Positions 23,701 through 38,700 of a stretch of DNA of 64,000 nt are shown piece by piece; positions within the stretch are counted from its first letter, which is position 1; each line of letters starts with the position of its first letter. The DNA lies in contig RQTK01000303.1 of NCBI GenBank assembly GCA_003991915.1, positions 101,051 through 165,050 of the forward strand. The letters run 5' to 3'. Source of the stretch: Elysia chlorotica (lineage: Eukaryota > Mollusca > Gastropoda > Plakobranchidae). A program made the position numbers and the translations under genes. Below the pieces are notes generated by a model, which was not told the origin of the DNA, did no database searches, and worked only from the letters and a program-made list of their open reading frames with translations.

Positions 23701-26700
23701 TCTTTCTCTGGTTAGTTTCATCATCTCTGTAACCTTTGATATTTGTAGCCACTCCTTCATCCCGTCTGCCATTTTTTCTCTTTGCCTTCCTTGACTGCGT
23801 TTCCCATCAATCATTCCTGTTGTCACTAGATGTTCTAGTCCCTCTCTTCTCATCATGTGGCCAAAGAATGTTGTTTGCCTTTTCCTCACCTTGTTAATTA
23901 TTGATGGTTTTGCTTGGGCTTCTTCTAAAACTTCTTTGTTTGATTTCTTTTCTGTCCAAGAGATGCGGAGCATTCGTCTTAAAAACCACATTTCTGTTGC
24001 TTTCAGTTTCTTTTCTATCTGCTTTGACACCGTCCACGCCAGGTCTTCAGGGGCTATAATATGGCATACACTGACGCTGATGAGGTGATCAAACTGCATT
24101 GGACAGACGTAAAACAAAAACAAAAACAAAAATAACTTATTCCGAGTTACATTCTTTATTTGAGAGTACCTAGTTATGTGTTTACATGATACTGCACCCA
24201 TCCTCAGAATATGCAAAGCCTAAAGTCTTTGTGTTGTTTTACCTTTTAGATGTTACCAAATTTGTACAAGACACCCCTTATGAACCCTGGCGGATGCAAA
24301 ACACTTAAAACTATGTCTACAACTATAATACTAACTAGTAACAGAAACAATTTTTTTCCTCTAACCAGCTTACAAGCTTACCATCTAGAGACACTCCAAA
24401 AGTGATGAGAGAATACAGGGTTTTGAAAATGACACCCGACTCCACCATGCGATAGTTATAAAGCTCTCCTAGATACTTCACACAGCTGACACGCCGCTGG
24501 TTGTACTTCGGCTGGTTGATCTATGGGATAGAACACAGACAGAAGAAAATTCATACTCAGAGTTCATTCTAAAACGTTCACTTTTCTAATACGGCCCACT
24601 CAATGATTATATCTATAAATAATAATGAGCTTTCTTTGTTTTTGTTTCAGAACCATTGACATTTCAAGCAAAAGCCAGGCCTTTAGGGTATGCTACCTTT
24701 AACATTGAGATGAGCCCTTTTGACATAAGGATATCAATATGTTTGTAAGATCAGTACTTGTAAAAAAATTATACTTATAAACATAATATTATTTGATCTT
24801 TAGATTTAGGAGACAAAGATCTAACATAAACATACTTGTTTTCATCAATCTAGTTCTGGAAAAGGGAATTATTTAATATAACCCTCTTTGTTAATTTAAT
24901 TGATACCTCCATTCCAAGTCTTATATCTTCCAACACACCATCCACAACTTGAATTGCCACATGCTCCTGTATAAAGAGAAGAAGGAAAAAATTGATCAGA
25001 TAACAATGTATTGGTTTATTCATTGCTTTCTTCATATCCATTGTCAGCAACTAGGCTATCTTGCTGGCAGGTCCCAAGACTAATAAAGCGGACGTTTTAC
25101 AAGCTGCCATACAAAGGCAGAGTGGGGAAACAGTGGTGTCCTTCTTAGAATACACCCCTCAGGAGATAGGAAAACCGGATCCTTCAACAAATCTGGGTCT
25201 AAGGCATTTTTTTTTAATGAGCTTACAAGCTGAGTGTTAATGAAGTAATCACTGTAAAATTAAATTAACACTTTTACGTCTCCTAGGTTTCCTGAGGAAT
25301 CCTACATGTGACGGCGGCAGCAGTTGGAATTTGAACTCTGGACCTCCTATTTGCTAATCCAGAGCATTAACCTACTGGATCAATGGTGCTCCATATGAGT
25401 CATCAAAATGGAACAATTTGTAAAGAGGTCACCTGAAGGTCCAACCTACTCCTCAGTAACTGGATACTCACTCACGCACAAACTAAACGTAGCTTTTTAA
25501 TGAATCTTGGTCCTTCAGCTGGCAAAAAAGTGATTGCGCAGAAAAGATTTCTTTGATTATCCACAACATTGCAATATTCCTCCCAATGTCACTACTTCTC
25601 TGCTGCCCCATCCACCCTCTTTTCTTTTGCCCTATTGGCTTAACAGACTGTAAAACTCAAAGATTTTTCCTCTCGTAAAAAAAAAAAGGGTTATCATTTG
25701 AAAGGAAAATATGAAAAGTAGCATACGTGGAAAGGAGCGATTCCAGCTAACAAGTTGGCTGCACAGTGTATCGAGTTATACTTGATGTTCCAAACGGCAG
25801 TCAAACACTTCGTGGCATAAAACGCAATCTGGTAAAAACAGACAAGACCAGAGAGAGCAATGGTTGATTGGTTGGTTGGTTGACAGCACTATGTATGAGA
25901 GCAATGAAAAAAACATAACATGCAGCACTTTGGTGTCCCCACCTATTTACTTTGTGGTCCAAGAATTTTCAAAACATGTACTGCAAAGTATAAGAGAGTG
26001 GCCACTCTATTTAAGATAATTAATACAACAGTCAATAACAATGTAATAAGCTTCAATACATCAATGCTGTTGCAGATTTCTCATTTCCATCTTGCGTGAA
26101 TTAATCCTTTCTCTCTTAGCTTAAATTAATATTACTAAAATGACATTTGTGGTTTATTCATAATGACTCACCTCTGGATCATCCCACTTCAGTTTCCTCA
26201 TCTGCCTCAACACCTGAGGAGAGATCATGGCTTTGGAATTAGTGCTGCTTTCATTAGATATTTTACAGACTAATCGGTTTCAATTGCATGGTTTGTATTG
26301 AGTGATCCCATGGGATTTAAGGCTGTAATTGAGCACTGCTCGTTATACAAATACTTCTCATTTCCTAATTGCCAATTAAATACTTTTAATTTAACAAGTG
26401 AAAATAACATCACATTTGTAGACCATGATTTGTATTATTTTCTTTTACAAAAGTTGGATATTAGGGTCATGATCCCATTCTATTTTTTTTTTTATATCAG
26501 GGAGTATCAACTTTGACATCATCTTTTTTTATTCTTCAAGAAAGAGTATCTAGATTGATAAGTTACATAGATCGAACTTGAACTGAGAGACAGGATCGTA
26601 AGCATACCACTATAATTATTTTTAATGAATCAATTCCTCTTGTGTCTGAATTACAAAAGTATGTAGCAAAAATGACAAATGTATTCACTGGGTGAATGTT

Positions 26701-29700
26701 GGATTCTACCACAACCACTAAGAACAAACTGGCAAAGATTTTCAAAACTTTAACTCTATATTTACAGTTTACATTCTTCAACAACAAAAATAAAATTGAT
26801 GCTCCAGAAATATTTTGAGTATTGCAGTTGTAATTAATGAGATTGTAACAAACAAAAGTGTGAGATATGTTAATATATATTGAAAGTGTAATCTAAGTCT
26901 TAATTTTTAATTTGGCAAATATACCTTTTCCACTGTGACCTTGGAAAGATCCTTATACAGAAGTTTGCGAATATATTCATGAAGGGGAGGTCTTTCTTTC
27001 CGCACTGTTGCTTGAACTTCTGGTGGGTTACTAGAAGGAGACAGAGACAAAAAAGAAAACTGCAATTTTGTGATGATAAAGATAAATAAAATCAATAATA
27101 TTAATACTGCAAGATAAATGAAGATAATAAGAGAGCAATGATATTTCAGTTCTGATAAGATAAATAAAAGCAATAATATTAACACTGCAAGATAAATGAA
27201 GATAATAAGAGAGCAATGATATTTTAGTTCACAAATTTTAATGACCAAAGAAAGCAAAGACAGTACCTGTAGTAGAACGCATTTTCTATCATGGCCTCAT
27301 AGCGAGTCTCTAGCGTCATTGCTGAACGCTTGCGCATCATAACTTCCTAGAAATGATAAAAAACAATAACTCACTCTCAAAACTGCGCTTAACATTAAGA
27401 ACACCTAGAAAAAAAACATAATTGAAAGGAATAACTGTAAAAAACAAGAAGGTTTTAAATTGAGTGTAAGGTGGGTACTTAACAGACAAAACCATAATCA
27501 TGTAGAAAATTAGAAGAAGTATATACAAGATTTTAAGTAAAGTTGAAAGAATATATCATTGAAGAAACACAAAGCAATACCAATAAGTTCCTTTTCAGTG
27601 GGCTAAAAAGTGTATTATGTAAGACTTTATGTCCATTCTATTGTATCAATTCTGCATTCTAACTTTGGTTATGAATAAATCCATTTTTAAGGTACAATTT
27701 TCTGGCGGGCAGGGAAGGGGGGGTTCTATCCTTTAAGTGCATTATTTTCTTTATTCAGTGAGCCAATTGGTAAAAATATAAAAGAGGATATGAAGGCACC
27801 ATACTAACTAGATATATCTTTGTCCTGTAGTGTGAGTCAGGTGACCTATACAGAAACCGTCCACATATCTCTAGAAGAGCACAGGCCATTTCAATGTTGT
27901 GATGGCGAAAGTCAAATAACAGCATCTGATAGTTTTGAAAAAAAAAGAAACAACAAGAAATACATATTTGCTTCTAGCGGAAGAATGTTTGGAATATTTG
28001 GATTTATGGTTTTCACAAGTTTCTTTATAAGATTTGTGTTTTAACTAAAGAAAATTTATGGGAAACTTTGCAGGCAGAAGTAGATTAACCACCCAAAGTA
28101 CTAGATTAAGCATGACTTTTAATAATTTAATAAATTATTGCATAGTTATCGCTACCTTTCAAAACAAAATGGACCAATGCAACTGATCTCACACAGTAAC
28201 ATATTATCATTGAGAGACAAAAAATAAATCTTTTCAATATTTGCAGAAGAGAAAATATTTAATAAAAAAATAGAGCATAACTTACCTTGAGGCATTGTAA
28301 AGCCTCAATTTTGGGACAAACTTTGAACTTGACAAGCTCACCTGCAAGTGAAAATGCAAACTCATTTAGTACACATTATTCCGAAATACATGACATGTTA
28401 TCCCTTTCCAAATTTCATATCATTTCAGTTTTTACATACATAAGCATAATAGTCTAACTATAAGTAGATCTCAAATTTTTAGGTATTTATCTTATTGGAC
28501 AGACACGCTGCAGCTTTATTTCTTACCACTGTGGAGAAATATCTAAAAACGCCAGATCTATTTTTAATTACTCCACCTGTCTGCCTCTCCTAAATCTAAT
28601 TTATCAGTCGAACTAGTCTATTGAGAATCATAAATATACAAACAAGTATGTAGTGCGAGCCATAAATGTGTTTTCAATTTGAAAATACCAATACCATCTA
28701 GTGTCAATTTGGATGGAAGTGCAGTACATTGACTAATGCATGCCATACCACACACTAAAACTTCATAGAGATGCCGCTCCACAGTACCAATTTACCTTAT
28801 AAAAAGCTCGATAAATATTTGAATGCAATGCAAGTGTTTGCAGTGGACTTTTAAAGTCGACCATACATTATCTAATTCTTTGACTCTATCAGCGCACAAA
28901 ATGTACATAAAGCTCTAGCTTATTGGATCAAAGCTACTTCTAGATTTTTGTCCCAAATCCAATCTACATAGGTGATGAGAAAAGAATATATTGTAATGAA
29001 ATTATGTTCGTAAAACTGGCAACTTATTAGCATAAATGTTACCTTTGATACTTACCCATAAATCGAACAGTCTTAAGCTTTGTCTCAATGTTGATTTGAT
29101 CTTTTTTTCTTACCTGAAAAGATAATTCGGAAAGATTTAAAGTTTCAAAATATCTTATAACGATCAAAGAAAATGTACTAATGGAGTTGACAATCGTAAA
29201 AAAAAAAAATGTAAAAAAACAACAAAAAAAACAAAATTTAATAAAAATGTGTTTGTTACTTTACCCAAGACACAATTTTTATCCATGTTGATGATGAAAA
29301 TGATAGTGGTGATGTCATATGTAAAGACTGACTTAAGGAGAGATTTTAATTTATTTCTAACCAAAGGGTTCTCACATGCCACTTGAAGTCAGACTTGAGG
29401 GAGTGGACAAGATCCGAGGCCAACTCTGGCATGCAGGGCTCCAGTATGGCAACCAAACGCGAGTAGAACGGCAGCAGATCATATCTGCCAAGCAGGGAGA
29501 GAAAGGAAGTCACGGTCCATGGAGAAATAGCAGCACAAAGTAGTATAATTTGTATGATTTATGACAGAGACAGCAGCCTGACTCAATTTTACTTCTTTCT
29601 TTTTGATAGTTTACATCCAAAGGTTAACATATCTGATTGTTTAGAAGTAAAACAAAAAATAAATACTTGTCTCCACAAATAAGTGAAAGATAATCACACC

Positions 29701-32700
29701 TGTTAGTTAATACATGAGTCAATAATGTAAAAAATGCTGGTAAATTTGATATTCATTATCTGTAAACATGTGCCTTAAACAATACTGCAAAAACTTTGGG
29801 TAGTAAGCTGCCCTAGTCATGATTCGTTAAAGAAATCAACTTTGAAAGATAAAGATGTGACATCTATTTATGTCTCTAATGCCTGGCATGGAATGTTATG
29901 TAGAGTTCAAGATTGGGCTTTGCCAGTGCTTGTGTTACTGCACCCACTTTTTAACTGAGAGTGAATACTGAGACAATCATATTATTTTCATTGAAAAAAA
30001 ATTGTAAAATATTATGACATATAATAATACATAATATATATTCATAGATGGCTACCCAATCTATGGTAAAAAAACAAAAAAATGAATACTTCAAACGACG
30101 ATCCGTATTGTCATATATAACTACATTGATAAATGAATTAACATCTAAACATCTTAACTTTTCCCCACCTATTTATGGCTGGTGAACTTACCGCGTCCTA
30201 TGAACAGCAAACAAAGTTTTGGCCAATTTTTTTCTGTTAGATTTTGTGTTGAAGTTCATGCAGAACTCAATTGCAGCCTGTTAATAAAAGAAGACATGAT
30301 GACAATAAGCAATGTTTTTACTAACATGATGAGTTTATCAGACATTAATAAATAATGTAAATGCTAGTGAGTAAATTCATTCCAGCAATTCTGTTTGCTT
30401 AAGTCTATTTTCATTGTCTAATGGGTCTTATAAAAAAAATGTTCACCACTGAAATCAATTTGAAACAATGTACGCCTCATCCTTTGTTTTATGATAGAGG
30501 TGTGATAGGGAATGAAATTCAACAAAGAAATTTCAATGATAATTGAATCAACTGTTGACATTCCGAACAGAAGCCCAGCACTCTACCACTTAGAACAACT
30601 CTTCTCTCCCCTTATATTTATAATTGGTTGCTAATAAAATTTTGCCTGGGCATCAGGACATACCTTATCTATCATGTCCCTGTTGACACAGTTGGGAAGA
30701 GAAGTCAGATAGGACTCAAACTGAACTTTCATCAGTGTGCCAGTCTCCTGGTCATCCTCTGTAGTTGATGGAAGAAGGGAAACAAAACACTTTCAACCTT
30801 TTCACATAGCATGATTTTAGGCCTATTCCTTTTGTACACACTATTTTGGGGAATTTTCAAAATTTTAAAGGCAAAAACTTCGATAATTAATATTTTGAAA
30901 TGGAAGGTGTGCAAATCTATACAAAAAGGTGCTTACACAGGAGAGTATCAACCAGCACCACTACATGTGTGCGGCATGATGGGAGAAGGTTAGAACTGTA
31001 GTAAGTCCCAATATTTCAAAGCCTGATCAATATTTTTTTTTACTAATCTTTGAGTGACTCAAATGACATTGTTTTTTTTAAAGAATGATATCTCAAAAAA
31101 AGGGTGGCCAGTGAAAGCCATATGCTGTGGGCACTAACTCCTACCCCAAAATGTGTTGATGAATGGATTGACACAAGGTAAAAGACACTTTCTTCAAGAC
31201 AGGCATTCCCATGGTTGCAAAGTAAAGCATGGGTAAAAGTTTTAATGAAGAAGAGTGGCAATAAGACAACTGCATTTTGTACATTATATCTTAAATTGTC
31301 CCATGGCAAACTAAGGTTTGTCTGTGACATCTGGGGACACAACTGCCCTGCATGGATTGGACTTCTGAGCCACCGCCAGGTGATGCTCAAACCTTACATG
31401 ACCATGACAGATCCACTCATCGTTTTTGCAACAATTACCTTTAATGGTATGTTTCACGCAGATCATATGAATAAATCTCTTATTTAGTTATGTTTGGAGA
31501 AGTCATCCCATAGACTGAAATAATTTGTTCACATCATTATGAACTTCTTTCTTCCCCTGCTTATTATCTACTTATGAATATCAAACCATAAACATCAATC
31601 ATGTAGTCTCAGTTTTTTTCTCTCTTTTCCATGAATCTCCTCTTTGCTTTATTTTTTACTCTTGATTTCCTTCTACTAAAGTTTAAAATTATTGCTCAGA
31701 TTTGAGCCCAGAATTCCCAGCAGGTTTCAACATTTGTGGAAGATACTTTGTAATTCAATGAGCTTCTCAGATGTTGGAAATCTTTTAATATTTTTCAAGC
31801 AATAAATTTACAATGTGGTTAAAAGTGTTTTTTTAGACACATCTTAAATTATTGATCTGGGGGGAAAATAAAGAAAATTTCTCTTTTTCTATTCCTGAAT
31901 GTACTCAAGAAAGGAAGATTTATCAAACTCTTATAATTCCTTCCCCTTTCCTTTTGATACCAAAACTTCTGCTCCTTTGACTTTCTACCTCTACTTTAGT
32001 GGTAAAATTTCTACCATCAATTGCTTCTTACCTTCCACCTCAGGTAGGACAAATCTTTCCTCCTCTTGGGCTTCCCCTCCCATTTCCTGCCTTTCTGCTT
32101 CCTTCATGTTTTCCTCTATTTGCTCTGTTTCAAGCTCTTTCTCTATCGTCTCTACAGCAAGTTGGTCCATCTCTGGAAATAAGGCATCAATTGTGAAAAT
32201 AAAACAGTTGCATACTTTTAAATTCAATTATCTATTTTTTGTTTTTGTTTTAAAAGATTGCCATTAAAGAAAAAAAAAACTGAGCAAAGCATTTTTTTAT
32301 CAATAGAAATTTGTAATGGACACAGGAGTCTTATGTCACAATTAAATATAACTTCAGTACAAGATTTTTTGCTGCTACTACAGAAGTTTCAAAATGTGCT
32401 AGTTTCATCATAGGTTATATCATTCCTTAGTAAAATTGATCATTCATTAAGGATGAGCTGGAAACTTAAATCTGTTGATGTACAATTACAAAATGTTTCT
32501 TATATTTCATTTATACAACACAAAAAAGAGATCAATATCACAACTTTTGAAAAGATTCAGTACGTTATTCTTTTTCAACTCTGCATCATTTGATCTAGGT
32601 GATTAAGATAGAGCAACAGGTTTGGAGGCTTCTTCGCTTACCATTTTCCAAAATTGTGTCTGCATTTTTTAAGTCATCTTTTGAAGAAGGTATTTCACTG

Positions 32701-35700
32701 TCACGATAGAGGATCTGCAAAAATTAATACCATTTGTATAAGACCACTAAAGTCAATTTCAATAATTCTAGACATGGATAATTATCACGAATTTGTATCT
32801 GGATCACTTCACCATAATTTTTTAAAAGAATATGTTAGTTTGAAAAGACCAGTATCACAGTATTAGAAATAACAAAGGAAAGAAAAAAGACATTAGATAA
32901 ACAGTATGGAGTTTTAATATACACAATTTTAGTCAAATGGAAATGAGGAATGAAGAGGTCTGGACACCATCAATAAAATACAAAAAAAAAGTACTTACAC
33001 TTGGAATAGATGCCCTAAGGTCTGGTAACGTTTCATAAAAAGATCTTGTGTCATCATCTTCAAATAAGCTTTTGTCCCCTCCATACTGAAACTGATCAAA
33101 GATAAGAACAAAATGCATAACTTTTCACTTCAGCAAAACATGCCTGTAGCAGTGACATAGTCCTTAAACTATGTTGGTGCAACTAGCCTAATCTAACCAT
33201 TTTTGTAGTTTCATTTACCATGAAAGCCATCAAATTAAATGTTGAATGATACCTTCTTAACTTGGATGCTATACACATGTACAGCTTCATATTTTTCCAG
33301 TGCACTGTTGCATTTAAAAACTTTATTGATATTTTAGCATTTTTAAATTAACAGGCTTTGATGCCGATGACAAAACTCAGGAGAAGTCTTTGTGTGAAAC
33401 TGAACTGTTTTTATTGTATGGCTAAATACAAAAGTAAGAGACCATTAATATAAACCTTTATGAACTAAAATTAGAGGCGAAAATGTTTATCTTAAATCGT
33501 TCCTGTTTTAGATACGTAGGTTTCCACCTATTGTGTATCTTAATTTGCATAGATGTTGGTATACTAATATTCTCAGAAAATGCTTCAACACATATGTTTA
33601 AATATGAAAAGTGTATTTTATCTTTGACAACTAGCTACCAGACCAGTCCTGCTGCAGAGGTACATGATAATGAAAAATTAAGTCAAATCAACACAGAAGA
33701 TACAAATGATTAATAGTTAAAATTTCCTGTGATCACTGTCATATTTGCTTCTTCTCAGTTGATATAAAATCACTTATATTCAAACCTCAGCATCTTTCAA
33801 TGGGTTGAATATGTCGAGCATTCCACCACCCTCGTCTGTATTTTCTGCCATGAAGATAGTAAAAAAAAAAAAAGATTAATTCCTGTGTTAGCAGTACAAA
33901 TGTTTCTATTCATTTTCTTTGGTTAATTTAGAATAAATCAGTACAGTGTAGAGAGTAAAAAAAATTAATTAATTTCTCTGTAAATGGTTGTAATGCTAAT
34001 ATTGACTTTCTTTGGTTGGTTTAAATGAATCTGCACATTTTAATTTTAACTCTGCCATGAAACAGATATTGGTCCAACAAACACACCAACATGTCAGAGT
34101 CAAAACGGCATAGCTATGAGACATGTCATTGTGCTAGCACAGCAATGCTTCTTGTTATGCCAGTGTGCAGGAACTACTTTCCTCTCTGCATTCAGATCAT
34201 CACTAAGTGCGTAAGATGTCACCTGATTGTGTATTGTTAGCCTAAGTGAGTAATGACACAATTCTTAGGCAACAATCTACGTCCACACTAATTTTATTTT
34301 ATGCTCTTATAAATAAAATAAAAACTGTGAACGCACACTGGCGTAACTGGAGTTTAATTGAAATGGTTTTTATAAACATTTACCTTCCTGTGGGAATTCT
34401 GGAATATCTTCGTCTAGTAAGTCCTGAAAAAAAAAGAGAAAGGGCACTGAAATTCAAAGCAAAATTTGTTTAGTTTCAATTCTCATTTAACACTTATGTT
34501 TTAGCTTAACCTAGTCACTTCTTTGAAAGAGTGATTATTTTAATGGTAACACTTTACCTATTTCTAAGAGGTTAATGAAAATGTATCAAGTTTGGATCCT
34601 ATTTTATACATGTAATTAGAAATGTTAGTGGTTGATAATGGATAAAACTTACAGCTAAGATGGTCGCACTTGACAGAAGTTTTTGGAATGCTGCAAACGC
34701 ATTTTCATAATCATCCCTCCTTTCTGCTGAAATCTCCCCTTTGGTCTGAAAATGATAAGTTTAAAAACTTAATACATTACCTTTAAAACCATGCATCAAG
34801 AACATACTTCAAAATAATCTCCTGAGGAGAAGCTAACCCATCGGTTTCTAATGAGAATTAGTGTTCATGCAAAAAAACAAAAAAAAAGTTGCATAAGGTT
34901 AGTTTACCATCTTTCTTTTCTGCTACTTTTAAAGAGAGACAATTACAAGGAGAATTGGTACCTTGGTTTGCAAAGCTCTGTGAGATTAAAAAAAAAAAAG
35001 GTGTTTCTACTATTCTAGTACTATAAATTATCTTTCCATTCTTTTTTTTATACTGCCTGTCATAGGACAATAGTACTAATAAGATGATAGCATAGCCCAC
35101 TTAATTTAAAAAAGCTTTTTTTTTTGAAAAGACAACAAATATATGTATATTCACCTCGCAATTTTACAAAATTGTTTAAAATGATAATGAATGTATATTT
35201 TGCTCATTTTAGAATTGTTAAAACATAAACACATGCTTCCAAACCTGCATGATTTTCCTGTTCTGTCTCTCTATTGCTTTCAGAGACTTTTGGGAAGCTG
35301 TCACATGTTTGACAAGAGATCCATAATATTCTTTAAGCAAATTTGCACAATTTCTTTGTTTCTCTGGTCGCAAAAGCTGTTGCAGAAGTAACGGAGAAAA
35401 GGGATCATGTCAAATTAAAATAATAATATCAGCAAAATACAAAAAACTTGTAATGTCTAAGCTAATTTGAATGTCTGAAGAATATACGTTAAATTCATGC
35501 ACAGGTTTGCATGACATATTCCTGAAAAATTGCTATCTAGACATGAAAAACACCTCACCTTCACAGTCTTTATCAGAAAGATTTAAGCAAGTCATTCTTA
35601 AATGATGGTACTGGGTCTGATACAGAAAACAATTTGCGAAGACAGATGAGGAAAAGAAATTAGAGCTTGCCCTTTTTCTCTGCTTCAGCGATGATGGCTT

Positions 35701-38700
35701 CATGTAACAAAAGATATCAAAGTCTTAACATGTCTACCATATGTAACATTGAATTGAGGCAAAACAATGCAAAATAAAAGCAATATTAGTAATTGAGGCA
35801 AAACAATGCAAAATAAAAAGCAATATAAGTCATGGAAACTTTGAGCTTTTAGGTTTCACTTCTAACTAGTAGATATATGAGTAACGTTTTTAAAAAACTT
35901 ACTTCACTCTTTGGTGTTTCCATATTCAACTTTTCTAACAACAATCTGTAACATTTCAAATGAAAACCATTAGAAATGTGCATCTTGAAAACCTAAAATA
36001 TGACCACAAAATTTTGGTAACATATCAAAATGTTTTCAATTTTTTACTTAGAGGAAGAGCAGTATATGAGAAGAAATATTGAAACAATGCTGTCATGAAC
36101 ATTTTCATTAAAGAATACTATTTTTAAATGTAGCAAAGCATAAATTACTGTGACAATTTACAAATAGTTGCTCGTACTGTTTCAAGACAAAAATATATAT
36201 ATTTCTCATCACTATCTTGCTCTATTTTTTACAAGAGTATATATTTATCACCTGTATTTTCTGGGCACAATTCCAGTGTAGTCCTCTCCACAGTGCTTGC
36301 AGAAGCTGGTAATGATTGGCAGATGATTGTGCTCCTCTCGATCAGAGGTGACTAGAATGGACAGTTGGTTAGCGAGCACCGGCAAGCCTTCTTTGGCCGA
36401 CAGAATTCCGTGCGCTATCAGATCTCCAAGAAATCTCAGGTCCACACGATATTTACTTGCATTACTCATCTGCAAGAGGATTCACAAGTCCAACAGAAAA
36501 AAAATATAATTATCAGCCTACAAACAACGGAGAAAAGCTTAAATTTTGTTTACAGTTCAATTTTAAAAAAGTAAATGAATCTCAATCTATAGACATCATT
36601 CCATTATTCAAAGAGTAATATGAGTACGTTTGAGTCTGCTTGTTGCATTTCTACCATTGTTTGTTGCCTTCACAAAGTTTGTGTTACTGAGATCAAAATA
36701 AATTTGTTTTGAAGTTTTTGACATAATAAGCTTTTTTAAATTTTTATGAAGTATTGAAAAAGAGATACCTTGTCATCTTTCTTAGTCAGTAGGTACTTGT
36801 TAAAAGATTCCAACAGAGCTTGACTAAACTCAGCATAGCGTTGGTGAAGAATGCTGCAGATGTGAAGTGCACATGGGACATCTGACATTTTTAGTTTGGC
36901 ATCCATTATAGCACCTGCCTGAAAAGTAAATGTTGAGAGATTTCAACTAACAGTTGTTGTTGTTTTTTTACACATCGCTAGACAAGTCTGGAATTTGATG
37001 TTCCTGGGTTATTTTTGGTTACATATATATTAACCAATCTTAATGACAGCTGTAAATAGTTTTATTCATGACTAAGCTAAAAAGTTATCAATATATTTAT
37101 TATGTATTTTTTTTTATTGTTTTTACTATTTTAGCATTAATTTCATTTCTTTTTAGTGACCCAAGAAGACAAGTCATACACAGATATGTATAATGATAGA
37201 AGTCTACATGCGTTAAGAAAATCTCTGTAATACATAATACCTTATAAATACATGTATAATTTTTGTAACGTCAAATAACTAACAAACTAAATTATTTAAT
37301 TCAGACTTTTACTCTCCATCTCTTACCACCTCTCCAATGTACTTAGTCAAGTTTAATCCCAAAAGTTCTTTTGAAAGACTGTCTTTTTGAGAGTCTGTCA
37401 AGTTTTTCTGAAAAGAATAATCGTCAAGGGATAGCATTTAGAATCTATCACAAAATATCAACATGTGTACAATATTCTAATAGAGAACTATACAAGGTGA
37501 AAGAGGAATATTGAACAGTTATGCAAGTTATATTATGTAAAATATATCTGAACAGAGGAAAAGTGAAGCTTGTTGAAAAGGTATCAAGCACTTGCTGATT
37601 TCAGATTTTTATATTTTTATCAGTTTACCTCAGTAAGGTAAGGTACACTTTATTCATCCAGTTTGGACATTTGTTCTCAGCATAGTCGGAATGATTTTAC
37701 ATGTATAGCACCTAAATTCAAAAGTACATAGATGCTTATCTTTATTATACATGTACACAGATTAGAGTAAGTTTCAGTTCCATGTTGGTAAAACTTGGGA
37801 TTGAAAAAAAAGAGCAAAACCCTGTTACATATTTTCCAAATTTTTGTTCTATTAAAAAAGAACACTAATTAATGAATTAAGATATTATATTCTTTAGGCT
37901 CTGCAAACTTGCAAGATATGTTTAACTTTAAAGTTTTCACTGGCTTAAGTCTTTAAAAGAAAGATAGAAAACTCACCAACTTCTTTATAAATGCAGTGTT
38001 CTTCTTTAAGCTCGAGTCCAGTTTGCTGAAGAAAGACTCATCTGGGCGGTTTTCTAAAAAAAACATTATTACGAAAGCACATTATATATTTGCTGTATAA
38101 ACACTTCCCATTGAACAAAATCTTCCAACTTCCATGTATAGAATCGCCTTGGGGAACCTAGAAGATGTTAAACAATATTTCTATGTCCACTCTAGAGAGA
38201 AAATTCTTACTACTGCAGCAAGGGATGCTAAGGTATCAGTGGTGCCAATCTCTTTTGGTCGATTTTGAACGCCTCAATTCACATTATAAACAGCAAGATT
38301 TATTGACGCAAATTTATTTATTAAATACCATAATAATATATATATATATATAAACATTTTTGATGAAATTGTTTGGTCCAGAGGATTCGCATAGTTCGAT
38401 TTATGGTAATTGTTTTACAAAGATATTTTTGGTATTAGAAATCGACTACCAAATTATTAAATTTTGACATTTTGAAGATACGTTCTTGAATTCAAACTGT
38501 ACACCCTTTCCAAAAATATATTCAAACTAAAACATTGCATGAATAACAATTGTTTACAATAAATTGATGCAAAAATGTAAATGACAAATTAGTAATAACT
38601 AATTTATCAGTATTCATAAAAGGTTCAATAATTTTTTTACAAATTCCATAATATGAGTAGAGGTTTAAGCACCATACAAATGAAAGAATAGTTTAGTATA

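Larger units (their letters stand above)
22596..25048. repeat. Tandem duplication of about 1.0 kb inside UPF2, with spacer
   Basis: Copies 22,596-23,603 and 24,041-25,048 are head-to-tail and each about 1,008 bp, very similar by eye, with scattered substitutions and small indels in introns. A 437-bp spacer (23,604-24,040) lies between them and contains a retrotransposon 3' end. Each copy contains UPF2 exons 27 and 28. Homology starts abruptly at the shared AGGTCTTCAGGGGC and ends at CCATTGTCAGC. Confidence 0.92.

Noticed and set aside
23653-24216. 187-codon minus frame as a single gene
   Set aside because: Its N-terminal third is UPF2 intron sequence from the duplicated copy. Only the part below 24,040 is retroelement, and it is truncated.
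30540-30600. Another tRNA-like SINE head on the minus strand
   Set aside because: Only a weak box A-like word is present and box B is not convincing.
31043-31487. 115-codon minus frame and 90-codon plus frame in UPF2 intron 16
   Set aside because: They overlap each other, have no recognisable motif and no splice support.
36248-36475. Separate small gene starting MQMSNASKYRV
   Set aside because: This is internal UPF2 exon 8. The ATG falls at the acceptor by chance.
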